Made by a program: the position numbers and the translations under genes. Positions 28,598 to 35,813 of a DNA stretch of 64,000 nucleotides are shown piece after piece. The notes beneath the pieces are model-generated. The model was not told where the DNA came from. It did not search any database and saw nothing but the letters and a program-made list of their open reading frames with translations. Source of the stretch: Cellulomonas wangleii (GTDB taxonomy: Bacteria > Actinomycetota > Actinomycetes > Actinomycetales > Cellulomonadaceae); the NCBI RefSeq assembly GCF_018388445.1, contig NZ_CP074405.1, positions 2,542,001-2,606,000 of the forward strand, given 5' to 3'. Position 1 is the first letter of the stretch. Each line of letters begins with the position of its first letter.

Positions 28598-29767
28598 ATG
28601 CTCGACGACCGTGCGCTCAACCGGGCGCTGCTGGCGCGCCAGCACCTGCTGACGCCCACCCGCGAGCCCGTGCCACGGGTGGTCGAGCACCTGGTCGGGC
28701 TCCAGGCGCAGAACCCGTGGTCCCCGTTCCTGGGGCTGTGGAGCCGCGTCGAGGGCTTCACGACGCAGGACCTGGACGCCGCCCTGCTGGACAGGACGGT
28801 GCTGCGGATCGCGGTCATGCGCTCGACCGTGCACCTCGTCACCGCGGCGGACGCCCCGGTGCTGGCGGCCCTCGCGCGGCCCGTCATGCGCCGCGAGATC
28901 ACCGCCAACGCCGACCGCCGCGCCGCGCTGGCGGTCGTGGACCTGGACCACCTCGCGGCGGCGGCGGGCGCGCACCTGCGCGAGGCCCCCCGCCGCACGA
29001 CCGACCTGGCGGCGTACCTGGCCCGGGACGTGCCCACGGCCCGCCCGGCGGACCTCGCGGCGTTCGCGCGCGCCATGCTCCCGCTGGTGCAGGTCACGCC
29101 CCGCGGGCTGTGGCGACGGTCGGCCGCCACCACCTGGACCACGCTCGACGCGTGGGTGCCCGCCGTCACGCTCGCCGCCCCCGACCTCGCGGACGAGGAC
29201 GCGCTGCACCGGGCCACCGAGGACGTCGTGCTGCGGTACCTGGCCGCGTTCGGGCCGGCGAGCGTGGCCGACGTGCAGGCGTGGTCCGGCATGACCGGCC
29301 TGCGGCGGGTCGTCGACGGTCTGCGCGACCGGCTCGTGACCGTCGCCGCGGTGCCCGCCCGCCCCGGGGGCCGCCCCCGCGAGCTGCTCGACCTGCCGGA
29401 CGCCCCGCGCCCGGACCCCGACGTGCCCGCACCGGTGCGCCTGCTGCCGGACTACGACAACCTGTGGCTCGCGCACGCCCAGCGCACCCGGGTGATCGAC
29501 GACGCGCACCGGCGGCGGCTGCAGACGCCCAACGGACGCACGCCGGCCGCCGTGCTGGTGGACGGCCGGGTCCGTGCCACCTGGGCGATCGACCGCACGC
29601 GCACGGACGGCCCGGCGCGCTCGCGCAGGACGACCGCGACCCTCACCGTGACGCCGCTGGAGCCCCTGCCGGTGGCGCAGCGGCGCGAGGTCGTGGCCGC
29701 GGCGGAGGACGCCGTGCGGTTCCTCGCCGACGACGCGGACGCGCACGCGGTGCGGTACGCGCGCTGA
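28598..29767 (+). CDS. AlkZ-like (HTH_42) DNA glycosylase
   Basis: The 389-residue winged-helix protein has the QxQ catalytic motif of AlkZ-type glycosylases as Gln36-Ala-Gln38 in HLVGLQAQNPWSPFLGLWSR, plus RSTVHLVTAADAP and the C-terminal barrel LLPDYDNLWLAHAQRTRVI. AlkZ of Streptomyces sahachiroi excises azinomycin-type crosslinks and gives self-resistance; here no antibiotic genes are nearby, so general alkyl-adduct repair is more likely. It differs clearly from the QVD paralogue at 15331-16614. It has a terminator in front and its own -10, so it is an insertion in the MoxR-SpoIIM-RDD neighbourhood. It converges on the SpoIIM gene with 4 bp between stops. Confidence 0.88.
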   Translation: MLDDRALNRALLARQHLLTPTREPVPRVVEHLVGLQAQNPWSPFLGLWSRVEGFTTQDLDAALLDRTVLRIAVMRSTVHLVTAADAPVLAALARPVMRREITANADRRAALAVVDLDHLAAAAGAHLREAPRRTTDLAAYLARDVPTARPADLAAFARAMLPLVQVTPRGLWRRSAATTWTTLDAWVPAVTLAAPDLADEDALHRATEDVVLRYLAAFGPASVADVQAWSGMTGLRRVVDGLRDRLVTVAAVPARPGGRPRELLDLPDAPRPDPDVPAPVRLLPDYDNLWLAHAQRTRVIDDAHRRRLQTPNGRTPAAVLVDGRVRATWAIDRTRTDGPARSRRTTATLTVTPLEPLPVAQRREVVAAAEDAVRFLADDADAHAVRYAR

Positions 29768-29771
29768 CCAC

Positions 29772-30761
29772 TCAGCCTGCCGTGGCCACCGCGTACCCGG
29801 CACGGTCGTCGTCGAGGTCTCCGGTGTGCCCGGCGTCGACGGCGCGCCGGCCGAGCACGAGCACGTACGTCCAGAAGGCCGCGAGCGTGACGACGCCCAC
29901 CGCGACCTTCACCGGCCAGGGCAGCGCGGAGCCCGTGACGAACCCCTCCACCAGACCCGACACGGCGAGCACCCCGACGAGGCCGAGGGCGACCGTGAAC
30001 AGCGCCCGCCCCTCCTGCGCCAGCGCCCGGGCGCGGGGACGCGGGCCCGGGTCCACCCACGTCCAGAAGATCCGTAGCCCCGCCGCACCGGCCACGAAGA
30101 CGGCGGTGAGCTCCAGCAGGCCGTGCGGGGAGATGAGCTGGAGGAACACGTCCAGCCGGTCGTGGGCCGCCATCAGGCCGCCCGCCGCGCCCACGTTGAC
30201 CGCGTTCGAGAACAGCACGTACACGGGGAAGAAGCCGGTGATGCCGGTGGCGACGCACAGCGCCGCGATCCAGGCGTTGTTCGTCCACACCGTCGCGGCG
30301 AACCCGGCGCCGGGTTCGTAGTACTCCGCGAACGACTGCTCGACGTACTGGCGCTGCTCGGCCGGCGAGCCCATGAGCGTCAGCGCGTCGGGCGACGTGG
30401 CGACCAGGACGCCCGTGGCCGTCGCGACGGCCAGGAACACCGTCATCACGGTGACGGTCCACCAGCGGATGCGGTAGAACGCGGCCGGCAGGCGGACCCC
30501 CACGAACCCCGCCACGTCCGACCACGACGGCGCGTGGGTGCCCGCGAGCCTCGCCCGGGCCCGGGCCAGCACCTGCGACAGCCGTGTGACGGTCTCCGGG
30601 TCGGGGGCGGCCGAGCGCACCGCCGACAGGTCCGTCGCGGTGGCCTGGTAGAGGGCGACCAGCTCGTCGGCCTCCGCCCCTGTGAGTCGGCGCCGACGGG
30701 CCAGCTCGTCGAGGCGCGACCACGTCGGCGTGCGGGCGCGGGTGTACGCGTCGAGGTCCAC
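29772..30761 (-). CDS. Stage II sporulation protein M (SpoIIM)-family membrane protein
   Basis: The 329-residue protein has a cytosolic helical N-terminus (VDLDAYTRARTPTWSRLDELARR, LYQATATDLSAVR) and about six membrane helices with the family segments VWTNNAWIAALCVATGITGFFPVYVLFSNAVNVG and LISPHGLLELTAVFVAGAAGLRI. Family members in non-sporulating actinobacteria co-occur with MoxR/DUF58 and RDD proteins, as here. SpoIIM of Bacillus works in peptidoglycan remodelling; no sporulation role is implied. GTG at 30761 is the start. It is divergent from the RDD gene. Confidence 0.88.
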   Translation of the reverse strand: MDLDAYTRARTPTWSRLDELARRRRLTGAEADELVALYQATATDLSAVRSAAPDPETVTRLSQVLARARARLAGTHAPSWSDVAGFVGVRLPAAFYRIRWWTVTVMTVFLAVATATGVLVATSPDALTLMGSPAEQRQYVEQSFAEYYEPGAGFAATVWTNNAWIAALCVATGITGFFPVYVLFSNAVNVGAAGGLMAAHDRLDVFLQLISPHGLLELTAVFVAGAAGLRIFWTWVDPGPRPRARALAQEGRALFTVALGLVGVLAVSGLVEGFVTGSALPWPVKVAVGVVTLAAFWTYVLVLGRRAVDAGHTGDLDDDRAGYAVATAG

Positions 30762-30823
30762 GCCCCCAGCCTGCCATCGCCGACGCCCGGCACGTGCGTC
30801 CCGCGGGTCGGCACGTCGCCGGA

Positions 30824-30829
30824 TACCCT
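30824..30829 (+). promoter_or_regulatory. -10 element of a probable leaderless promoter (RDD gene)
   Basis: TACCCT lies 6 nt before the GTG at 30836; no Shine-Dalgarno lies between. Confidence 0.55.
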
Positions 30830-30835
30830 GCCCGG

Positions 30836-31684
30836 GTGACCACGACCGGCGCCCGCCACCCCGACCTGCAGGACGGTGTCGTCATCGGCGAGGGCGTGGT
30901 GCTCGACACCCGGCCCGCGTCGGTCGCGTCCCGGCTCCTGGCGGGTTTCGTCGACGTCCTCGCGCTCGGCGCGGCGGCCCTGGTCGTCGGCCTGCTGCTG
31001 CGCGGCGTCGAGATCTCGATCCCGGCCGAGTACGTCCGCATCGTGACCGTGGTCGCGATCGTGACGGTCACCGTGGTCGTGCCGACCACCATCGAGACGC
31101 TGAGTCGCGGCCGGTCCCTCGGCAAGCTGGCGGCCGGCGTGCGCATCGTCCGCGACGACGGCGGCCCCATCACCTTCCGGCACGCGTTCGTCCGGGCGCT
31201 GACCGGCGTCGTCGAGCTGTGGGCGACGCTCGGGTCGGTCGCCGTCCTGTGCTCGCTGGCCAACTCACGGGGCAAGCGCGTGGGTGACCTGCTCGCGGGC
31301 ACCTACGGCTCACGCGTACGGACGGCCGCCCCCGTGCGGACCGCCGCGGTGATGCCCCCGCAGCTCGCGGGGTGGGCAGCGCACGCCGACGTCGCACGGC
31401 TGCCGGACGGCCTCGCGCTGGCGGTCCGCCAGTTCCTGGGACGGGCGGCGACGCTGCACCCCGGCTCCCGGGCTGAGCTGGGCACGCGTCTGGCGGCCGA
31501 CCTGCGCCCGTACGTGAGCCCGCCCCCGCCCCCGGGGACGCACCCGGAGGTGTTCCTGTCCGCGGTGCTGGCCGAGCGCGGCCGGCGCGAGACCGTCGTC
31601 GAGATGCAGCGGGTCCGCCGCGAGCAGGCCGAGGCGGCGCTGCTGCGTCGGCTGCCGCACGGTGTGCCCGACCCTGAGCTCTGA
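30836..31684 (+). CDS. RDD-family membrane protein
   Basis: The 282-residue protein carries an RDD domain with RPASVASRLLAGFVDVLALG, two to three membrane helices to about residue 140 and the conserved SRGRSLGKLAAGVRIVRDDGG and NSRGKRVGDLLAGTYG segments. After it comes a cytosolic Arg/Pro-rich C-terminal domain of ~110 residues. RDD proteins have been linked to transport or ion exchange but have no assigned role here. The start GTG at 30836 is leaderless by position of TACCCT. Its neighbour SpoIIM is divergent, the usual partner in this cluster. Confidence 0.88.
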   Translation: MTTTGARHPDLQDGVVIGEGVVLDTRPASVASRLLAGFVDVLALGAAALVVGLLLRGVEISIPAEYVRIVTVVAIVTVTVVVPTTIETLSRGRSLGKLAAGVRIVRDDGGPITFRHAFVRALTGVVELWATLGSVAVLCSLANSRGKRVGDLLAGTYGSRVRTAAPVRTAAVMPPQLAGWAAHADVARLPDGLALAVRQFLGRAATLHPGSRAELGTRLAADLRPYVSPPPPPGTHPEVFLSAVLAERGRRETVVEMQRVRREQAEAALLRRLPHGVPDPEL

Positions 31685-31712
31685 GCGCGCGGGCACGGCC
31701 CGCGGCACCCGG

Positions 31713-31922
31713 TCAGGAGGCGGGACGCGCCTCGTCCACGAGCAGCACCGGGATCCCGTCCACCACGGGGTAGACGAGCGGACGCTCCGGGTCGGTCGAG
31801 ACCAGCACCGGCGCGCCGTCGTCGTCCGTGCCGTCCACGAGCTCCGCCCCGGTGACGGGGCAGCGCAGCAGCGCACGCGCCCAGGGCTCGAGGTCGGTGG
31901 CGGGGCCGGGCGTCGCCGTCAT
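31713..31922 (-). CDS. Trm112-like small protein
   Basis: The 69-residue protein is Trm112-like: EPWARALLRCPVTGAEL at the N-terminal half and RPLVYPVVDGIPVLLVDEA at the C-terminal half. Trm112 proteins activate methyltransferases; bacterial ones have only partial zinc ligands, and here a single Cys is seen. The ATG at 31922 follows GGAG at 5 nt. It is the last gene of the DUF3499 - Zn-ribbon - Trm112 run, 43 bp after the ribbon gene. The partner methyltransferase cannot be identified in the window. Confidence 0.85.
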   Translation of the reverse strand: MTATPGPATDLEPWARALLRCPVTGAELVDGTDDDGAPVLVSTDPERPLVYPVVDGIPVLLVDEARPAS

Positions 31923-31965
31923 GGCATCTCCAGGGGTCGGGCGGGCGTCGTACGGGCGGCGCGTC

Positions 31966-32220
31966 TCAGGCGCGCGGTGAGCCGTCGGGCCGCAGGGGCG
32001 TGCCGTCGCCGTCGACGACGAACCAGGCGGTGGTCTCGCACGCCGGGCAGGACGCGAAGACGGCGGGGCGTCCGTCCGGGAGCGCCAGGCGCACCCGGGT
32101 GAGGTCGGTGGCCGCACAGGCGTAGCACTCCGGGGCGGTCGCGGAGTCGTCGACGACCGGGCGCGTGATGGAGCCCAGGGGCTCGTCCGCTGGCGGGCGC
32201 CTGTCGCGCGGCGGGGTCAC
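31966..32220 (-). CDS. Small zinc-ribbon protein
   Basis: The 84-residue protein has two Cys pairs, Cys32/Cys35 (CYAC) and Cys58/Cys61 (CPAC), 22 residues apart, a classic zinc-ribbon spacing, in a short strand-rich core (TRVRLALPDGRPAVFASCPAC, then TTAWFVVDGDG). The N-terminus is disordered. GTG at 32220 overlaps the stop of the DUF3499 gene (GTGA), so the two are translationally coupled. I do not know its function; it is too short to be an enzyme and may bind RNA, protein or DNA. Confidence 0.75.
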   Translation of the reverse strand: MTPPRDRRPPADEPLGSITRPVVDDSATAPECYACAATDLTRVRLALPDGRPAVFASCPACETTAWFVVDGDGTPLRPDGSPRA

Positions 32221-32606
32221 GGCTGCTCGCCCTGCGCCGCACCGGGCACCACCCGCAGGTGGCCCCTCCGGCGCGACGTGTCCGGGGCGGGTGTCGCGGC
32301 GGGCGCCAGCGCCGGCGCGGGCTCGGGCGCACGTCGCCGGCCCGCCTCGCGCACGGCCTCGGCCAGCGCGACCAGGTCGTCGTGGCTCGGGGCGGCGGCC
32401 TGCAGCTCGGGCAGCAGCCGCACGACCTCCCAGCCACGGGGGGCCGTGAGCCGGTCCGCGTGCTCGACGCACAGGTCGTAGGAGTGCGGCTCGGCGAGCT
32501 GCGCGAGCGGGCCGAGGACGGCGGTCGAGTCGGCGTACACGTAGGTGAGCGTCGCGACCGCAGCGTGCGGGCACGCCGTGCGCGAGCACTGCCGGACGGA
32601 TCTCAC
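32217..32606 (-). CDS. DUF3499 protein
   Basis: The 129-residue protein begins VRSVRQCSRTACPHAAVATLTYVYADSTAVLGPLA, the hallmark of DUF3499, with Cys7, Cys12, Cys46 and His49 placed as possible zinc ligands. The C-terminal half is a Glu/Ala/Pro-rich tail. In actinobacteria the gene sits near a metallopeptidase-like gene, whiB2 and mannose/rhamnose genes, as here. GTG at 32606 has TACCGT 6 nt upstream on the minus strand, so it is probably leaderless. Function is unknown. Confidence 0.85.
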   Translation of the reverse strand: MRSVRQCSRTACPHAAVATLTYVYADSTAVLGPLAQLAEPHSYDLCVEHADRLTAPRGWEVVRLLPELQAAAPSHDDLVALAEAVREAGRRRAPEPAPALAPAATPAPDTSRRRGHLRVVPGAAQGEQP

Positions 32607-32612
32607 GTGCAG

Positions 32613-32618
32613 ACGGTA
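32613..32618 (-). promoter_or_regulatory. -10 element of a probable leaderless promoter (DUF3499 gene)
   Basis: TACCGT on the minus strand (ACGGTA on the plus strand), 6 nt before the GTG at 32606. Confidence 0.6.
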
Positions 32619-32695
32619 CCCCCCGGCGGGCCTGCACGGCGGCGCGCGCGGACCGCGTGTCGGGCGAGCGTGCAGGACGTCCGCGGCACCGTGGC

Positions 32696-32701
32696 TACAG
32701 T
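32696..32701 (+). promoter_or_regulatory. -10 element of a probable leaderless promoter (zincin-like gene)
   Basis: TACAGT lies 6 nt before the GTG at 32708; no Shine-Dalgarno is visible. It faces away from the DUF3499 promoter 78 bp to the left. Confidence 0.6.
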
Positions 32702-32707
32702 GACGGT

Positions 32708-33193
32708 GTGACACCGCTCGGCCCCTCCCGCCCCACCGGCCCGCGCCGCGGCGCGGTGAGCGCTCCCGCCGCGGCGGCACCCGTACGCCGGCGCGACCGG
32801 CGCGGGCGCGGCCTGCGCGGGACCGTCCTGCCGATGAGCACGCCGGGGTACCGCACCCGTGCCGAACGGTTCGACGACCTGGTGCTGGACGCCGTCGAGG
32901 ACCTCGAACGCCGCTGGGCCCGGCAGCTGGAGGGCGCGGAGTTCGCGGTCGAGGACGTGCCGCCGTCGAACCCTGCGCCCTGGGAGCACGGCGGTGTGCC
33001 GCTGGGGCGGTACTTCCCCGCCGACGCCGGCCTGCCGCACCGCGTGGTGGTCTACCGCCGGCCCGTCGAGGCGCGGGCGGCCGACCCGGCGGACCTCGCC
33101 GACCTCGTCCGGGACGTGGTCGTCGAGCAGGTCGCGCACCTGCTGGACCGCAGCCCGGAGGAGATCGACCCGGGCTACGACGACGGGCGCTGA
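32708..33193 (+). CDS. Zincin-like 'metallopeptidase family' protein with degenerate motif
   Basis: The 161-residue protein has a disordered Arg/Pro-rich N-terminus and a compact domain with ERFDDLVLDAVEDLERRW, EFAVEDVPP, PHRVVVYRRPVEARA and DLVRDVVVEQVAHLLDRSPEEID. It matches the small zincin-like family next to DUF3499/whiB2 in actinobacteria. The place where HExxH should be reads VEQVAH, so the first His is missing and peptidase activity is unlikely. GTG at 32708 is leaderless by position of TACAGT. Confidence 0.7.
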   Translation: MTPLGPSRPTGPRRGAVSAPAAAAPVRRRDRRGRGLRGTVLPMSTPGYRTRAERFDDLVLDAVEDLERRWARQLEGAEFAVEDVPPSNPAPWEHGGVPLGRYFPADAGLPHRVVVYRRPVEARAADPADLADLVRDVVVEQVAHLLDRSPEEIDPGYDDGR

Positions 33194-33204
33194 GCTGCGC
33201 CCAC

Positions 33205-33210
33205 TAAGGT
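33205..33210 (+). promoter_or_regulatory. -10 element of a possible leaderless promoter (WbbL-like gene)
   Basis: TAAGGT lies 8 nt before the ATG at 33219, 12 bp after the zincin-like gene; no Shine-Dalgarno is visible. Confidence 0.45.
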
Positions 33211-33218
33211 GACCGTCG

Positions 33219-34127
33219 ATGACCACGCGCCACTCCCCCGAGCCCGCCGGCACGCGGGCGCCCACCCACGGCACGACCACCCCTCGCGTGCGGGTGGTCT
33301 GCGTCGTCTACCACCCCGGTGACGAGCTGGCTCGGTTCGCCGAGACGCTCGCGACCGCGTCGCGCGGACCCGTCGAGCTCGTCGTCGTCGACAACGGCAC
33401 CGACCACACGGTCGCCGAGTCCGTGGTGACCGGTGCGGGCGGCCGGCTGCTGGTGCCCGGGTCGAACCTCGGGTACGGCGCGGCCGCCAACCGGGGTGCC
33501 GCAGGGGCCGACGCGCCGTGGGTCGTCGTCGCCAACTCCGACATCGAGTGGACGCCGGGGTCGCTCGACCGGCTGGTCGCCGCCGGTGAGGAGCAGCCGA
33601 GCGCCGGCGCGCTGGGTCCGATGCTCATGAACACCGACGGCACGATGTACCCGTCCGCCCGGGCGCTGCCGTCACTGCGCCAGGGCGCCGGGCACGCCCT
33701 GTTCGCCCGGCTGTGGCCGGACAACCCGTGGACCCGGGCGTACCACGCGCGCCAGGAGTCGACCGGCGGCTACCTGCGGGAGGCCGGGTGGCTCTCGGGC
33801 GCCTGCCTGCTGCTGCGGCGCGAGGCGTTCGAGCAGGTGGGCGGCTTCGACGAGTCCTACTTCATGTTCTTCGAGGACGTCGACCTGGGCGAGCGCCTGG
33901 GCCGCGCCGGGTGGGAGAACCTCTACGTCCCCGACGTGCGCGTCACGCACGTCGGCGGCACGTCCTGGCGCGAGCGCCCGGCGCCGATGATCCGCGCGCA
34001 CCACGCGAGCGCGCTGCAGTACCTCGAGCGCCGCTACGGCCGGTGGTACCAGGCCCCGGTGCGGATCGCGCTGCGCGCCGGCCTGCGGCTGCGCGAGCGG
34101 CAGCAGCTGCGGTCCGCCGCACGCTGA
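33219..34127 (+). CDS. Family 2 glycosyltransferase, WbbL-like (probable rhamnosyltransferase)
   Basis: The 302-residue GT-A enzyme has VRVVCVVYHPGDELARF, VVVDNGTD, the nucleotide/metal motif VVVANSDIEW (D-x-E type), GYLREAGWLSGACLLLRREAFEQVGGFDESYFMFFEDVDLGERLGRAG with the acceptor-side ED motif, and a C-terminal basic region. This is the layout of WbbL, which adds L-rhamnose to GlcNAc-PP-decaprenol to start the arabinogalactan linker in mycobacteria. Its neighbours (whiB, TIGR03089, DUF3499) match that neighbourhood, but Cellulomonas-type walls are different, so the acceptor is uncertain. It converges on the DUF5719 gene. Confidence 0.75.
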   Translation: MTTRHSPEPAGTRAPTHGTTTPRVRVVCVVYHPGDELARFAETLATASRGPVELVVVDNGTDHTVAESVVTGAGGRLLVPGSNLGYGAAANRGAAGADAPWVVVANSDIEWTPGSLDRLVAAGEEQPSAGALGPMLMNTDGTMYPSARALPSLRQGAGHALFARLWPDNPWTRAYHARQESTGGYLREAGWLSGACLLLRREAFEQVGGFDESYFMFFEDVDLGERLGRAGWENLYVPDVRVTHVGGTSWRERPAPMIRAHHASALQYLERRYGRWYQAPVRIALRAGLRLRERQQLRSAAR

Positions 34128-34150
34128 GCACGCTCCGGCCCGCCCCGACG

Positions 34151-34204
34151 CAGGTGCCCGTGCCCGTGCCCGTGCAGGGACGGGTGCGGGGTTGCCCGCA
34201 CCTG
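34151..34204. terminator. Possible bidirectional terminator between the WbbL-like and DUF5719 genes
   Basis: Arms 34151-34157 and 34198-34204 pair over 7 bp and enclose direct repeats of TGCCCG that can pair with GGGTGCGGG. It lies between two convergent stops (34127 and 34224). Confidence 0.4.
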
Positions 34205-34223
34205 TGACGGACGTCGCCTGCCG

Positions 34224-35813
34224 TCAGCCGCGCGCGGGCCGTGCGTCCTCACGGACCGCGACCGCGCCCGTGGCGCCCACGACGCCCACCGGGTCCAGCG
34301 TGGCCACCAGCGGCCCGTCCTCCTGCTCGAGGGTGAGCGCGACGGCCCAGACGAGCGGCACGCCGCCGACAGGCTCCAGCTCCACCCCCGCCGCGTCGGG
34401 GGCCAGGTCGGCGACGTCCCACGCGCCGGTGGTCCCGGCGTCCACCCGCACACGGTGCTCGGACAGGACCTGACCGTCGCCCCCGAGCACGCGCAGCGTC
34501 GCGCTGCCCTCGCCCTGCGCGTCGGCGTCCTGACCGATCGCACCCACCACCACCCGCGCCCCGACGCCCGCCGGGAGCGCGATCGCGCCGTGCGCCCCGG
34601 TCGCGGTGGCGGCGGACCAGGCGCGTTCGACGCGCGGCTCGTCGTCGAGCGCACCCGGGGCGCCGATCCGCGAGGTGACGGCGCCGGCGACCACGGGGAC
34701 CTCGGCGTCCACCACGACGGTGTACGCCCCGGTCGGCAGCCCGCCCAGCGGCACGTCGGTGACCTCGCCGCCCGCGAGCGTCACCCGGTCCGCGCCGGGC
34801 AGCGCCACCGGGCCGTCGCCACCGAGCAGCGTCACCCGGGCGACGGTCTGCTCCGGCCCCGGTGCCAGCAGGCGCAGGACGGGGGCGTCGGGCGACCCGA
34901 CCGCCGACTCCACGGCGACCACGCCCGTGACCACCTGGCGCGTCGCCGGGGCGGCTCCGGCCACGACCAGGTCGGTCCCCGCGGGCGTGAACCCGCGCAC
35001 GGCGGTGTCCTGGACGTGCGCGGCCACCTGCCCCCCCGTGACGGTGACGTGCACGACGATCGCGGCCTGGTCGGCAGCGGCACCACCGAGGTCGACCGTG
35101 GTGGTGGCCCCGGGCGCGACGAGGTGCCGGGCGGTCGTCGGGTCGACCGGACCACGCGGCCCGAAGATCTCGAGCTCGACCTGCGCGGCGGTCAGCCCGG
35201 GGTTGCTCAGCACCAACGTCGAGGTCGAGCCGACCGCCGTGGAGCCGCCCACGAACCAGTGCCCGCTCGAGGGTGCCCGGCACGACGCGGCGGCCAGGCC
35301 ACGGGCGTCGCCGTCCGAGACGACCGAGGTCCCCGTGGCGGCGACGACCGGCGAGGTGTCGCCGGGCTGCGCCCGCACGACGAACGGCGTCGCGCCGCCG
35401 GTCACCCGGACGGCGCCGCCACCCGCGGCGACCTCGCGCGTCGCCGCCGTGCCGCCGAGCGGCAGGACCGCGAGCGGCCCGGCACCGCCGGCGGCGGCGG
35501 TCACCGCGTCGAGCGCGACCTGCGGCTGGACCGGCGACGGGTCGAACGCCGCGTCACCCCGCTCCCCGCGCTGCGGCAGCACCACCGGTCCGGGGCACTG
35601 CAGCGTCACGGGGGTGGGGTCGACCTCCACACCGGGCGCGTCGACCGCGCGCGCGTCCGCCGCACCGAGCTGCGTGGCGCCCGCCACGGCACCACCGGCC
35701 AGCGCGAGCACGAGCAGGCCCGACGCGGCACGCGCCAGGCGCCCGCGCCGCGTCCGCGGCGGGGTGCCGGCCCCGGCGTCGGGCGTCGGCGGCGGGGTCG
35801 TCGTCCCGGTCAC
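34224..35813 (-). CDS. DUF5719 exported/membrane protein
   Basis: The 529-residue protein has a Pro-rich cytosolic N-terminus, one membrane helix at about residues 25-45 (ASGLLVLALAGGAVAGATQL) and a long beta-rich extracytoplasmic part with SGHWFVGGSTAVGSTSTLVLSNPG, a pattern of repeated Ig-like strands. That is the DUF5719 family, which lies next to the large GT2 gene in actinobacteria. GTG at 35813 overlaps the stop of the 1240-residue gene (GTGA). The protein probably works with that glycosyltransferase in the membrane. Its biochemical function is unknown. Confidence 0.85.
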   Translation of the reverse strand: MTGTTTPPPTPDAGAGTPPRTRRGRLARAASGLLVLALAGGAVAGATQLGAADARAVDAPGVEVDPTPVTLQCPGPVVLPQRGERGDAAFDPSPVQPQVALDAVTAAAGGAGPLAVLPLGGTAATREVAAGGGAVRVTGGATPFVVRAQPGDTSPVVAATGTSVVSDGDARGLAAASCRAPSSGHWFVGGSTAVGSTSTLVLSNPGLTAAQVELEIFGPRGPVDPTTARHLVAPGATTTVDLGGAAADQAAIVVHVTVTGGQVAAHVQDTAVRGFTPAGTDLVVAGAAPATRQVVTGVVAVESAVGSPDAPVLRLLAPGPEQTVARVTLLGGDGPVALPGADRVTLAGGEVTDVPLGGLPTGAYTVVVDAEVPVVAGAVTSRIGAPGALDDEPRVERAWSAATATGAHGAIALPAGVGARVVVGAIGQDADAQGEGSATLRVLGGDGQVLSEHRVRVDAGTTGAWDVADLAPDAAGVELEPVGGVPLVWAVALTLEQEDGPLVATLDPVGVVGATGAVAVREDARPARG

